A stretch of 27,666 nt of DNA, from NCBI RefSeq assembly GCF_946187255.1, contig NZ_CAMHRZ010000008.1, positions 1-27,666 of the forward strand, given 5' to 3'. The notes beneath the pieces were generated by a model, which ran no database searches, had not been told where the DNA came from, and saw only the letters and a program-made list of their open reading frames with translations. Both the position numbers and the translations under genes were made by a program. Below are positions 13,607 to 21,025 of the stretch, one piece after another. This stretch comes from an uncultured Ruminococcus sp. (lineage in GTDB: Bacteria > Bacillota > Clostridia > Oscillospirales > Ruminococcaceae). Each line of letters opens with the position of its first letter. The stretch's first letter is position 1.

Positions 13607-14644
13607 ATGAAAAAGGCGTTCATGGCGGTGATCGCAGCAGTACTTCTGCTAAGCGGATGTACCATCGAGGCGCAGTCGCAGAAAAAAGCCGAAAAACCGC
13701 AGGCTCGCAAGTATACCGACAGTATCGATGAGCCCGAATACGAAGTACCCGATCTCTCTGCTGACGATGAAGAGCCTGAGTTCGGTCAGCCGCCGGTGTA
13801 CAGGGATTTTTACTTCGATGATGAGGATTATATAAATAAATTCCTAGTGGAAAAGGGCGACCTTTTCACATTCACCTACTGGTATTCCTACAATGACGAC
13901 GGTGAATACGGCGGTCCTATCGATTATATGCCGCGTATGCAGGAAGGAGATACCGCTGAGTATATCGCTGCCGCATACGGTGCCGAACTTGTTCCTGTGG
14001 ATCTTTCCACCGACAAGATGTATTATCTTGCGTATATAATAGGCAAGGAGAAGTTCAAGCAGAGCGTTTCTCATGCGGTGAATTACTGCGATATAAAGTA
14101 TTCCGTACCCGGATATTCTCTGCCCTTTTCTCAGTATATCGGTCTCAGGGTATACTTTGACAGCGACGGGCTGCCCGTACTTGCTGTGTATAATCTTAAT
14201 GAAGACCTCATGCTGCTGGAGCAGGCTGATTATGATAAATGGCTGACGGGTGATCAGCTGGATAAGTTCTCACCCTATGAGGTCAGCGGCGAAACGCTGA
14301 TACCCCGCGCTATATTGAATGATATGGACAACTATTCAAAGCTCCGCACAGATATCGATTACCCTGTATTTGATTTTGATGATGAGTATGTTACAGTGCA
14401 GTGGTACGATGCCCAGGGAAATACCACCGAAGGTCACGGTATACTTAAAAGCGGTGCTGAACTGAGATACAGCTATTCGGGAGAAAGCATAGACTTCGAG
14501 CTGCCCGAAGGCGGTGACAGTATGGAGACTTATATAGGCTATAACAGACCTCTGGATTGCTATGAGCTGCATGATCCGTACTGGCAGGAGAATTACGGCT
14601 GTACGCTGCTGCTTGGCAGAGCGCTTCAGCAGGAAGATGGTTGA
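13607..14644 (+). CDS. Lipoprotein of unknown function (345 residues)
   Basis: The ATG at 13607 with AAAGGGGAG upstream gives a classic lipoprotein signal: MKKAFMAVIAAVLLLSGC, with the lipobox L-S-G-C. The mature protein should be attached to the outer face of the membrane. It is very acidic near the start (PDLSADDEEPEF) and rich in Tyr and Asp throughout, without recognisable catalytic motifs. Parts such as DIDYPVFDFDDEYVTVQWYD look like beta strands. Its stop is two bases before the ATG of the C39-like gene, and a promoter stands only in front of this gene, so the pair is probably co-expressed and may act together at the membrane. I do not recognise the family. Confidence 0.85.
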   Translation: MKKAFMAVIAAVLLLSGCTIEAQSQKKAEKPQARKYTDSIDEPEYEVPDLSADDEEPEFGQPPVYRDFYFDDEDYINKFLVEKGDLFTFTYWYSYNDDGEYGGPIDYMPRMQEGDTAEYIAAAYGAELVPVDLSTDKMYYLAYIIGKEKFKQSVSHAVNYCDIKYSVPGYSLPFSQYIGLRVYFDSDGLPVLAVYNLNEDLMLLEQADYDKWLTGDQLDKFSPYEVSGETLIPRAILNDMDNYSKLRTDIDYPVFDFDDEYVTVQWYDAQGNTTEGHGILKSGAELRYSYSGESIDFELPEGGDSMETYIGYNRPLDCYELHDPYWQENYGCTLLLGRALQQEDG

Positions 14645-14646
14645 GA

Positions 14647-15654
14647 ATGAAGAACGAAGAGTTTAGAAAAATGATGAACGACAACCGCAACGATATCGCG
14701 AAGGCTTCAAGGTTGGGTCTGGGTCTGATATTGGGTGCGGTGATAGTGATAGGTATAGTATTCTATGGCATAGCACCGAAGACCCGCAGGAAGCACGATC
14801 AGAATTCTGCGGCAGAGACTGTATCCAAGGCGGAGAGCGTTGACAGTACAGCTGAGGATACCGCAGCAGTCAAGCCGCTGGCGGAGGAAGGACCGCGAGA
14901 GATACCACAGGGACATCTTTACCGTGTTTCGGCGGACACAAGCGTTACCGACAAGGACGGCGGATATATAGGAGCAGCCACAGAGGGGGAGCTGTTCACA
15001 TCCTATGATATGCTGGATATATCCGAATTTGGCATGGGCAAGCAGATAAAGGTGGAGTATCTTTCGCAGACAGGCTATATAGCCGCAGATGATCTTTCCG
15101 AGATCATGGCAGCTGTGGTGCTGCCGACAGCGGGGGACAGTCTTATGAAAGATGAATACAACGGCACCTTTCCTTGCAGCAGTGAAAACAGCGGACCCGT
15201 TACAGTTGCGGCGCTGGTCAACAGCCAGAAGCTGCGCAGATGGGACAAAGCAGACCTCATAAGTGCGGAGAGCGTACTTGAAGCAAAGGACGATCCCGTG
15301 AAGCTGATAAACGAGTATTCGGGCGGTGATCTTATCGCTGAGAGGATAGCGGAAGTCGATGAGAACTCCCTTAGATCTCAGATAGACAGCGGGAACAGAG
15401 TAATGCTCGCGATCAGATACTATGACGGTATTGCAGATTTCAACCAGAGCGATTACTACGGTATAACCAGCGAGACACGCTATGTGGTGGTGTGCGGTTA
15501 TATCGAGGACGACGAATACGGACTTAGTTTTTATTGCTGTGACCCCTTCTACGGACAGGGCGGCAGGAGCCTTTCAACGGTGACTGCGGAAACACTGTGT
15601 ACCTCCGCAGGACTTGTGGATACCAACAGACGCGGGATGATAGTGCTGCACTGA
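14647..15654 (+). CDS. Membrane-anchored C39-like papain-fold protein, apparently inactive
   Basis: A 335-residue protein with a short cytoplasmic start, one membrane helix (~23-41, GLILGAVIVIGIVFYGIA), a charged linker, an SH3-like segment (~90-150, L-Y-R-V-S-A-D-T-S-V and V-E-Y-L-S-Q-T-G-Y-I), and a C-terminal domain resembling peptidase C39_2. In that fold the nucleophile is the Cys of a G-C-E or C-G-P segment and the base is the His of H-(F/Y)-V-V-V-x-G-Y. Here the matching places read NSGPVTVAALV (Ser182 for Cys) and TRYVVVCGY (Arg278 for His), while DPFYG is kept. It is therefore predicted to be catalytically dead, perhaps binding peptides. A nearby Cys (FPCSSEN) could in principle substitute. 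The start ATG at 14647 has AGGAAG upstream; a TTG at 14641 overlaps the preceding stop. Confidence 0.75.
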   Translation: MKNEEFRKMMNDNRNDIAKASRLGLGLILGAVIVIGIVFYGIAPKTRRKHDQNSAAETVSKAESVDSTAEDTAAVKPLAEEGPREIPQGHLYRVSADTSVTDKDGGYIGAATEGELFTSYDMLDISEFGMGKQIKVEYLSQTGYIAADDLSEIMAAVVLPTAGDSLMKDEYNGTFPCSSENSGPVTVAALVNSQKLRRWDKADLISAESVLEAKDDPVKLINEYSGGDLIAERIAEVDENSLRSQIDSGNRVMLAIRYYDGIADFNQSDYYGITSETRYVVVCGYIEDDEYGLSFYCCDPFYGQGGRSLSTVTAETLCTSAGLVDTNRRGMIVLH

Positions 15655-15665
15655 TATAATGATAT

Positions 15666-15696
15666 AAACACCTCTGCACTGTGCGGAGGTGTTTTT
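15666..15696 (+). terminator. Intrinsic terminator
   Basis: AAACACCTC-GC pairs with GC-GAGGTGTTT, followed by T residues, 11 bp after the stop of the C39-like gene. Confidence 0.88.
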
Positions 15697-15751
15697 TATC
15701 CCATATTGTCATGATCACTTTCACCTGCATAGTATAAGCGGAGGTGATAAC

Positions 15752-16183
15752 ATGGAGATAAATAAGAACGGAAACCGTGTTGCGGTGCATCTTAACGAAA
15801 ACGAACTGAACGAACTCGGACTCAGCTATGAAGTTTTGCGGGACAGGGAACTGACAGCAATGCTCTTCCTTGCGGCGATGAGGGCACAGCTGACGGCGGA
15901 GGGAAGGGGAGATATTTACGGAGATATCCGTATAAGCAGGCAGGACGACGGTGTCATGCTGACTGTGAACGTCTGTGTAAGTCCCGAGTATTATTCCGTA
16001 CCCGCAGAGGTGATTTCCCGCTGTCATGTTCTTGATACCGAGTGCGAGCTTTACCGCACAGCAAGCGGTTACGCACTTGTCCACGATGGCTGTGACCCTG
16101 TGGAAGCTGCAATAATAAAGGAGCATGGCAGACTCATCTGCAATGCTCCCGTAAAGCTGCTTTATCCTCTTGCTCAAACGTAG
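15752..16183 (+). CDS. Short MecA-like adaptor protein (tentative)
   Basis: A 143-residue cytoplasmic protein. The ATG at 15752 has GGAGGTGA seven bases upstream; longer frames start inside the preceding terminator. The N-terminal part (VAVHLNENELNELGLSYEVL, then a helix and a DDGVMLTVNV strand) and the C-terminal part (YRTASGYALV, then IIKEHGRLICNAPVKLL) follow the order of the N- and C-domains of MecA. In Bacillus, MecA presents substrates to the ClpC unfoldase. It is shorter than typical MecA (about 210-240 residues), mainly through loss of the acidic linker. I see no promoter of its own with good spacing. The call rests on motif layout only. Confidence 0.5.
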   Translation: MEINKNGNRVAVHLNENELNELGLSYEVLRDRELTAMLFLAAMRAQLTAEGRGDIYGDIRISRQDDGVMLTVNVCVSPEYYSVPAEVISRCHVLDTECELYRTASGYALVHDGCDPVEAAIIKEHGRLICNAPVKLLYPLAQT

Positions 16184-16875
16184 AATTCTTCCATCGTATC
16201 AAGGCACAGGCAGGCTAATCTGCCGCCCATGCAGGCTCCGCAGTCGATAAATATGTTGTGCTTGTTATGATAGATCTCGTCCTTGCCTGTGTATATCACA
16301 GTGGGGGTGTGCCCTGTTATGACAAAGATATCATCGTCCTCAAAATAATCGTTATCGGGGTCGTGTCTGTCCATAATAAGCTCCCGCAGAGTATACTCCC
16401 GCAGCTTTTTCCCTCTGCGGAAATTCCCGAGACCTGCGTGAACGAGCAAAAAAGTCTTGCTGCCGATGTCAACAGCCTCACACAGTGCAAAATCCTCGAT
16501 ATAATCAAGCACGTCCGATTTTTCGTCATTGCTTAGTTCCCTAAACTGTGAAAGCGTGGTGGAACCGCCGTCCCGCAGCCAGTCGATAAGCTCTGACATA
16601 GTATCAGTGTCAAGATGATTGGCATAGTTGTCCTCTGTGATCTCAACATTCAGCTTTTTCAGCACATCAAGAGCCAGCAAGTCATGATTGCCCAGAAGCG
16701 GATATACGTTCGGTCTCTTCATCATATCTCTGAGTACGTCGATGGGACGCGGACCGCGATCGACCACATCGCCCAGCACATAGAGAGTATCATCATCACT
16801 CAGCCCGATCTTATCCAGCATCTCACAGTATTTATCATATTCCCCGTGAATATCGCTCATTACATAGATCGCCAT
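16174..16875 (-). CDS. PPP-family calcineurin-like phosphoesterase
   Basis: A 233-residue metallophosphatase with all the family motifs: D-x-H in MSDIHG (Asp8, His10), G-D-V-V-D-R-G (~35-41), G-N-H-D (62-65), V-H-A-G and T-G-H-T-P. These bind two metal ions and the phosphate. Bacterial members act as Ser/Thr or Tyr protein phosphatases, or as diadenosine tetraphosphatases (ApaH, PrpE); sequence alone does not choose. The ATG at 16875 has AAAGGAG directly upstream and starts at the first beta strand; an upstream ATG would add 14 residues with no site. The last 10 bp overlap the 3' end of the MecA-like gene on the other strand. Confidence 0.92.
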   Translation of the reverse strand: MAIYVMSDIHGEYDKYCEMLDKIGLSDDDTLYVLGDVVDRGPRPIDVLRDMMKRPNVYPLLGNHDLLALDVLKKLNVEITEDNYANHLDTDTMSELIDWLRDGGSTTLSQFRELSNDEKSDVLDYIEDFALCEAVDIGSKTFLLVHAGLGNFRRGKKLREYTLRELIMDRHDPDNDYFEDDDIFVITGHTPTVIYTGKDEIYHNKHNIFIDCGACMGGRLACLCLDTMEEFYV

Positions 16876-16948
16876 AGATTCTCCTTTGATCCTTGCGGAT
16901 GATATCGCAGCAGGCATTTGCCTGTTGATACAATTTATTCATAAATAT

Positions 16949-16977
16949 ATTATACCACATCAGCAGGTCATTGTCAA
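16949..16977 (-). promoter_or_regulatory. Consensus promoter for the phosphoesterase gene
   Basis: Read on the - strand: TTGACA (16972-16977), 17-bp spacer, TATAAT (16949-16954). Confidence 0.88.
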
Positions 16978-17070
16978 TGATAAGTGATGGAATTGTGATG
17001 ATATGGATAATATGTTCAAAATAGTCAAAAAACAAGTCCCATGCTATAATTGTTTGTCGCGCAAAGTCAC

Positions 17071-17099
17071 TTTACATATCGGTTAAAGTGTGGTAAAAT
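17071..17099 (+). promoter_or_regulatory. Promoter for the C11 protease gene
   Basis: TTTACA (17071-17076), 17-bp spacer, TAAAAT (17094-17099), about 45 bp before the ATG at 17144. Confidence 0.78.
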
Positions 17100-17143
17100 A
17101 TAGATTGGTAATTTGTATCATAGAAATAAACAGGAGGACACAA

Positions 17144-20100
17144 ATGAAAACAAAAAAGATACTTAGTGCGCTGACTGCTCTGCTGCTTACCGCTTCAATG
17201 CTGACAAGCTGCGGCGACAATGCGGCAGAGGAACCATCCTCAGCGGCTGAAACAAAAGAGACCACCGTTACTACCACTGCTGAGCAGAAAGAGACAGAAG
17301 CTCCCGCAGAGAGCAAGGAGCCTGAGACTACCGAAAGCGCTCCCGATGAAGACAGCGGTATGGTCGAAGTCGATATTGACGGCGAAGGTGTCGTTGATAA
17401 TATGGAAGTCACCGATATCGGTTCGCTGAACAGATTATCGACTACTCCCAAGGCTTCCGCCGGCGGCAGCAAGATGCAGGCGGGCGCTGCAGCCAAGAAA
17501 TGGGCTGACAAAAAGCCCGAAGCTAAAAAGAAGCTGACACTGATGGTATATATGGTCGGCTCCGATCTTGAGAGCGAAGCCAAGAGCGCTACGATGGATC
17601 TTATCGAGATGCTGGACAGCGGTCTTGACGATAAGGATATAAACCTTCTTATCTACTGCGGCGGTGCCAAGACATGGTGGATACCCAACTTCCCCACAGG
17701 CAGCAATGCATATCTGGAATATAAGTCCGAGGGCGCAGACCTTACCACCGAGAAAGGCAAGGGCGGCGTTAATATCTATACAGCAGACAAGAAGAATATG
17801 GCTGAAGCCGATACCTTCACACAGTTCCTCAAAGAAGTACCCACGAATTATCCTGCGGATGAGTATGCGCTGATATGCTGGGATCACGGCGGCGGACCTG
17901 TTATGGGCTACGGTGCGGATGAAATTAACATCGACCCCAAGACAGGTATGCCCGATTTCCTGACTCTTGACGAGATGAAGTCTTCGCTGGACAAATCCCA
18001 GTTCAAGAACGATAAGCTGAAATTCATAGGCTTTGATGCCTGCATAATGTCTTCTCTCGAGGTTGCGGATATGTGGAAGGATTATGCGGATTATATGATA
18101 GCTTCCGCAGATGTGGAACCGGGTCCCGGCTGGAACTATGAGTTCCTGGGCAGCCTGAAAGCAGACGAAAAGGCGGATGCTGTGGGCAAAGAGGTCGTAA
18201 ATCAGTATTTTGCCTTCTTTAAGGAAATGCCTACCTCCGCTCCCAGCCTTACCCTTGCGACTATGGATCTTTCCAAGACAGACGGCGTAAAGGACGCTGT
18301 CGGCGGTCTCTGCAAAGCGATGCTGACAGACGTTGAAAAGGGTGATATGTCAAAGTATATGACCATGCTTGACGGTGTACACACATATGGTCAGGCTGAC
18401 CTTGCGGATCTGGGCACAGTGGTTAATTCACTTTCTAAGGATTATTCTTCTGAAACAGGCAAGCTGAAAGATGCTCTTAATGATATGATCGTCAACGGTT
18501 CGACGACTATCAAGAACAGCAGCGGTATCTCCCTGTATTTCCCCATGACCAATCCTTCGGCTGATTATCAGTCCAGCCAGATGTATTTTGCACTTGGCGG
18601 CGTTGATCTCATCACTAACGATGCCTTCAACGACGACTACAAGAAGCTGATGAATACTCTGTTTGAATTTGACGGCAAGACAAACGATAATAATTCTAGC
18701 AAGCCCGAAAGTTCATCTTCCAAGACGGAGAATAATTCTTCCAAGACAGAGAGCACTTCTTCCAAGACCGAGAACAGCTCCTCAGAAAAGGAAGAGAGTT
18801 CTTCCAAGAAGGAGAGCAGTTCTTCAAGCAAGGCGGAAAGCAGTTCATCCAAGACAGATACTTCCTCCGAAAAGCCCGATACAAGCTCCAAGACCGACGA
18901 TACAAGTTCAAAGTCGGAGACAAGCTCAAAGGCTGAGGACAGCAGTTCCAAGACTGACACGAGCAGCAGTTCGGGTTCGGACAGCAGCAAGCCCGAGAAC
19001 GTAAATCCTTTGTTCAGCAAGCTGGATCTGGAGGTAGTACAGAAGGGCACAAAGCCTTCCGATACTGCTTTCAAGGACGAGGGATTTGCTTATTCCAAGC
19101 TGACCGACGAGCAGATGAAGAATGTTATCGCGGTAAATTATACTGTATTTGAAAAGGATTCCAGTCTTGAATTCTACCGTCCCATTATGCTGGCTGAGCC
19201 TGCAAAGATCGGTAAGGACGGCGTTATCAAGATGGATATCGATCCCTATCTCGTAGCTGTACAGACTGACCGTGATGCAGAGCCTATGGTTGTAAGGACC
19301 AAGAATCTGGGCGGCGGCGATTACCGTACTATCGCTTCGCTGTGGGCTGATTCCGATATTTCAGACGAGACTATGTATATCGACATCAGCACTCACCTGA
19401 ACAGCAAGGGCGAGCTGCAGATGCTGGGTATGACAGCTACAGAGGACGATACAAACGGTCCCTCCGCAATGATAAAGAAAGAGGATATCGATCTCAGCGA
19501 GTGGATGTCGCTGGCTGATGTGTTCACAGGCTTCAAGCTGGATGCGGACAAGGACTGCCGCAAGAGCTATACCGAGCTGGAGAGATCCTTCTTCGGTGCA
19601 AATTACAGCGGCGTAGGTGAGAATTTCACCATGACCGCCATGAAGATATCCGATTTTGTTGGCGTGGGCAAGAAAGAGTACGCTATCCAGATGAGCGTGT
19701 TCACCCGTGACGGCAAGGAGTGTTGCTCACCTATCCGTGTGTTTGAGTATGACAACACAAGCAAGGACAAGTCCAAGCGTTCAAAGGTAGAGCTTGAAAA
19801 CGGTACACTGGAATTTGCGGTTTATGACGATCATGCAGAGCTCATCTCCTATACCACAAAGGACAAGGAGAAGGACGGAAAGGTAGAGGTTCCCGAAAAG
19901 GTCGACGGAAAGTCCGTTACCGTTATACGCAACGACTCGTTCAAGAACACCTCTCCCACCGAGCTTATATTCCCCGATACCGTTGAGGTCATGAACACCA
20001 TCAACGCAGGCAGCTTCAGCAAGCTGACAAAGGTCAAGCTCCCCAAGAAGCTGAAATATATCCCCGAGAGGATGTTCAGCTATACCACCACTCTTGAATC

Positions 20101-20779
20101 GGTAGAGCTCCCCGAAGAGCTGGAGGGTATCGGCTATTTCGCATTCGACCATACAGGTCTGAAAGAGATCAATATACCCAAAAAGGTATCCAACATCGAT
20201 CCCGGTGCATTCCGCGACTGCAGTGCGCTTGATAAGATCACAGTCGATAAGGACAACAACTACTATGTAGCAGAGGATAATGTGCTCTATACTCACGACA
20301 AGAAGAAACTGGTGGCATTTACAGGAACCAGCAGGAGCGAGTTCACTATCCCCGAAGGCGTTACCGAGATAGCAGCTTACGCATTCGTGGGCAGCTATGA
20401 CGGCGGTATGTCTCTGTTCTCCGATGATGCAAAGGCAAAGGGTCTTACAAAGATAACATTCCCGAAATCTCTTACTACTATCCGTGATTTCGCTTTTGAA
20501 AACTGCACAGGCTTCAAGGAGATAGTTCTCCCCGATAATCTGGAGTATATCGGTTCATGTGCATTTGGTCTTGACTCCTTCTCGATGAGTTCCGCATCTG
20601 TTGAACTCCCCGAACTGAAGATAGGACCCAAGGTGAGCAGGATAAGAACACTTGCATTCAAGGGCTACAAGATCAAGAAGCTGACCGTTGACTCCAAGAA
20701 CAGTTTCTTCAAAGCTGAAGGCAACAAGCTGAAGAGTATCGACGGCAGCCGTGAGATACCTCTGACCGAGTCAAAGTAA
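17144..20779 (+). CDS. Clostripain-family (C11) cysteine protease lipoprotein with C-terminal LRRs
   Basis: A 1211-residue surface protein. The ATG at 17144 has AGGAGG six bases upstream and opens a lipoprotein signal ending L-T-S-C-G. A Thr/Glu-rich tether (~25-75) precedes a C11 peptidase domain (~128-510): LTLMVYMVGSDLE start, catalytic His248 in C-W-D-H-G-G-G, and catalytic Cys300 in G-F-D-A-C-I-M-S-S. Clostripain-type enzymes cut after Arg or Lys and need calcium. A linker of Ser, Lys, Thr and Glu (~513-618) leads to a beta-rich region, then LRR_5 units from about residue 889 to the end (for example VTEIAAYAFVG, TIRDFAFENC). The LRRs probably hold the protease to its target or the cell surface. 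The gene stands alone between a promoter and a terminator. Confidence 0.93.
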   Translation: MKTKKILSALTALLLTASMLTSCGDNAAEEPSSAAETKETTVTTTAEQKETEAPAESKEPETTESAPDEDSGMVEVDIDGEGVVDNMEVTDIGSLNRLSTTPKASAGGSKMQAGAAAKKWADKKPEAKKKLTLMVYMVGSDLESEAKSATMDLIEMLDSGLDDKDINLLIYCGGAKTWWIPNFPTGSNAYLEYKSEGADLTTEKGKGGVNIYTADKKNMAEADTFTQFLKEVPTNYPADEYALICWDHGGGPVMGYGADEINIDPKTGMPDFLTLDEMKSSLDKSQFKNDKLKFIGFDACIMSSLEVADMWKDYADYMIASADVEPGPGWNYEFLGSLKADEKADAVGKEVVNQYFAFFKEMPTSAPSLTLATMDLSKTDGVKDAVGGLCKAMLTDVEKGDMSKYMTMLDGVHTYGQADLADLGTVVNSLSKDYSSETGKLKDALNDMIVNGSTTIKNSSGISLYFPMTNPSADYQSSQMYFALGGVDLITNDAFNDDYKKLMNTLFEFDGKTNDNNSSKPESSSSKTENNSSKTESTSSKTENSSSEKEESSSKKESSSSSKAESSSSKTDTSSEKPDTSSKTDDTSSKSETSSKAEDSSSKTDTSSSSGSDSSKPENVNPLFSKLDLEVVQKGTKPSDTAFKDEGFAYSKLTDEQMKNVIAVNYTVFEKDSSLEFYRPIMLAEPAKIGKDGVIKMDIDPYLVAVQTDRDAEPMVVRTKNLGGGDYRTIASLWADSDISDETMYIDISTHLNSKGELQMLGMTATEDDTNGPSAMIKKEDIDLSEWMSLADVFTGFKLDADKDCRKSYTELERSFFGANYSGVGENFTMTAMKISDFVGVGKKEYAIQMSVFTRDGKECCSPIRVFEYDNTSKDKSKRSKVELENGTLEFAVYDDHAELISYTTKDKEKDGKVEVPEKVDGKSVTVIRNDSFKNTSPTELIFPDTVEVMNTINAGSFSKLTKVKLPKKLKYIPERMFSYTTTLESVELPEELEGIGYFAFDHTGLKEINIPKKVSNIDPGAFRDCSALDKITVDKDNNYYVAEDNVLYTHDKKKLVAFTGTSRSEFTIPEGVTEIAAYAFVGSYDGGMSLFSDDAKAKGLTKITFPKSLTTIRDFAFENCTGFKEIVLPDNLEYIGSCAFGLDSFSMSSASVELPELKIGPKVSRIRTLAFKGYKIKKLTVDSKNSFFKAEGNKLKSIDGSREIPLTESK

Positions 20780-20815
20780 GGTATATCACTATACCGATGC
20801 GATAATATGAAGTTT

Positions 20816-20851
20816 ACGGCACCTCTGCGGTTGGCAGGGGTGCCGTTTTTT
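20816..20851 (+). terminator. Intrinsic terminator
   Basis: ACGGCACC-CTGC pairs with GCAG-GGTGCCGT, followed by six T, 36 bp after the protease stop. Confidence 0.92.
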
Positions 20852-20890
20852 GCGATTTCTCCGTAATTTTGCGTTTTCTCCTTAATACTA

Positions 20891-20919
20891 TTGCATTTCG
20901 TTAAAAGATGTGATATAAT
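20891..20919 (+). promoter_or_regulatory. Promoter for the Sel1-repeat gene
   Basis: TTGCAT (20891-20896), 17-bp spacer, TATAAT (20914-20919). The leader is about 100 nt. Confidence 0.78.
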
Positions 20920-21025
20920 AAATTTAGTGTTGCCGTGACCCGTACATTGCGGGAATGCGGTGTGAACATATCAAATGACTAAAACTTATACTTATGCTGT
21001 TTCCTATAACAGAGGAGGTAGATCA

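Noticed and set aside
15706..15738. TTGTCA and TATAAG before the MecA-like gene as a promoter
   Set aside because: The spacer is 21 bp and the supposed -10 box directly abuts the ribosome binding site.
17044..17049. TATAAT upstream of the protease promoter as a second -10 box
   Set aside because: No acceptable -35 box at 16-18 bp; the site at 17071-17099 is better.
17083..17583. Ser/Val-rich antisense frame over the start of the C11 protease gene
   Set aside because: Low-complexity mirror of the Thr/Glu-rich tether of the lipoprotein; no start signals.
18637..19074. Leu/Ser-rich antisense frame over the protease linker
   Set aside because: Product of the repetitive Ser/Lys linker read backwards; not a leucine-zipper or LRR gene.
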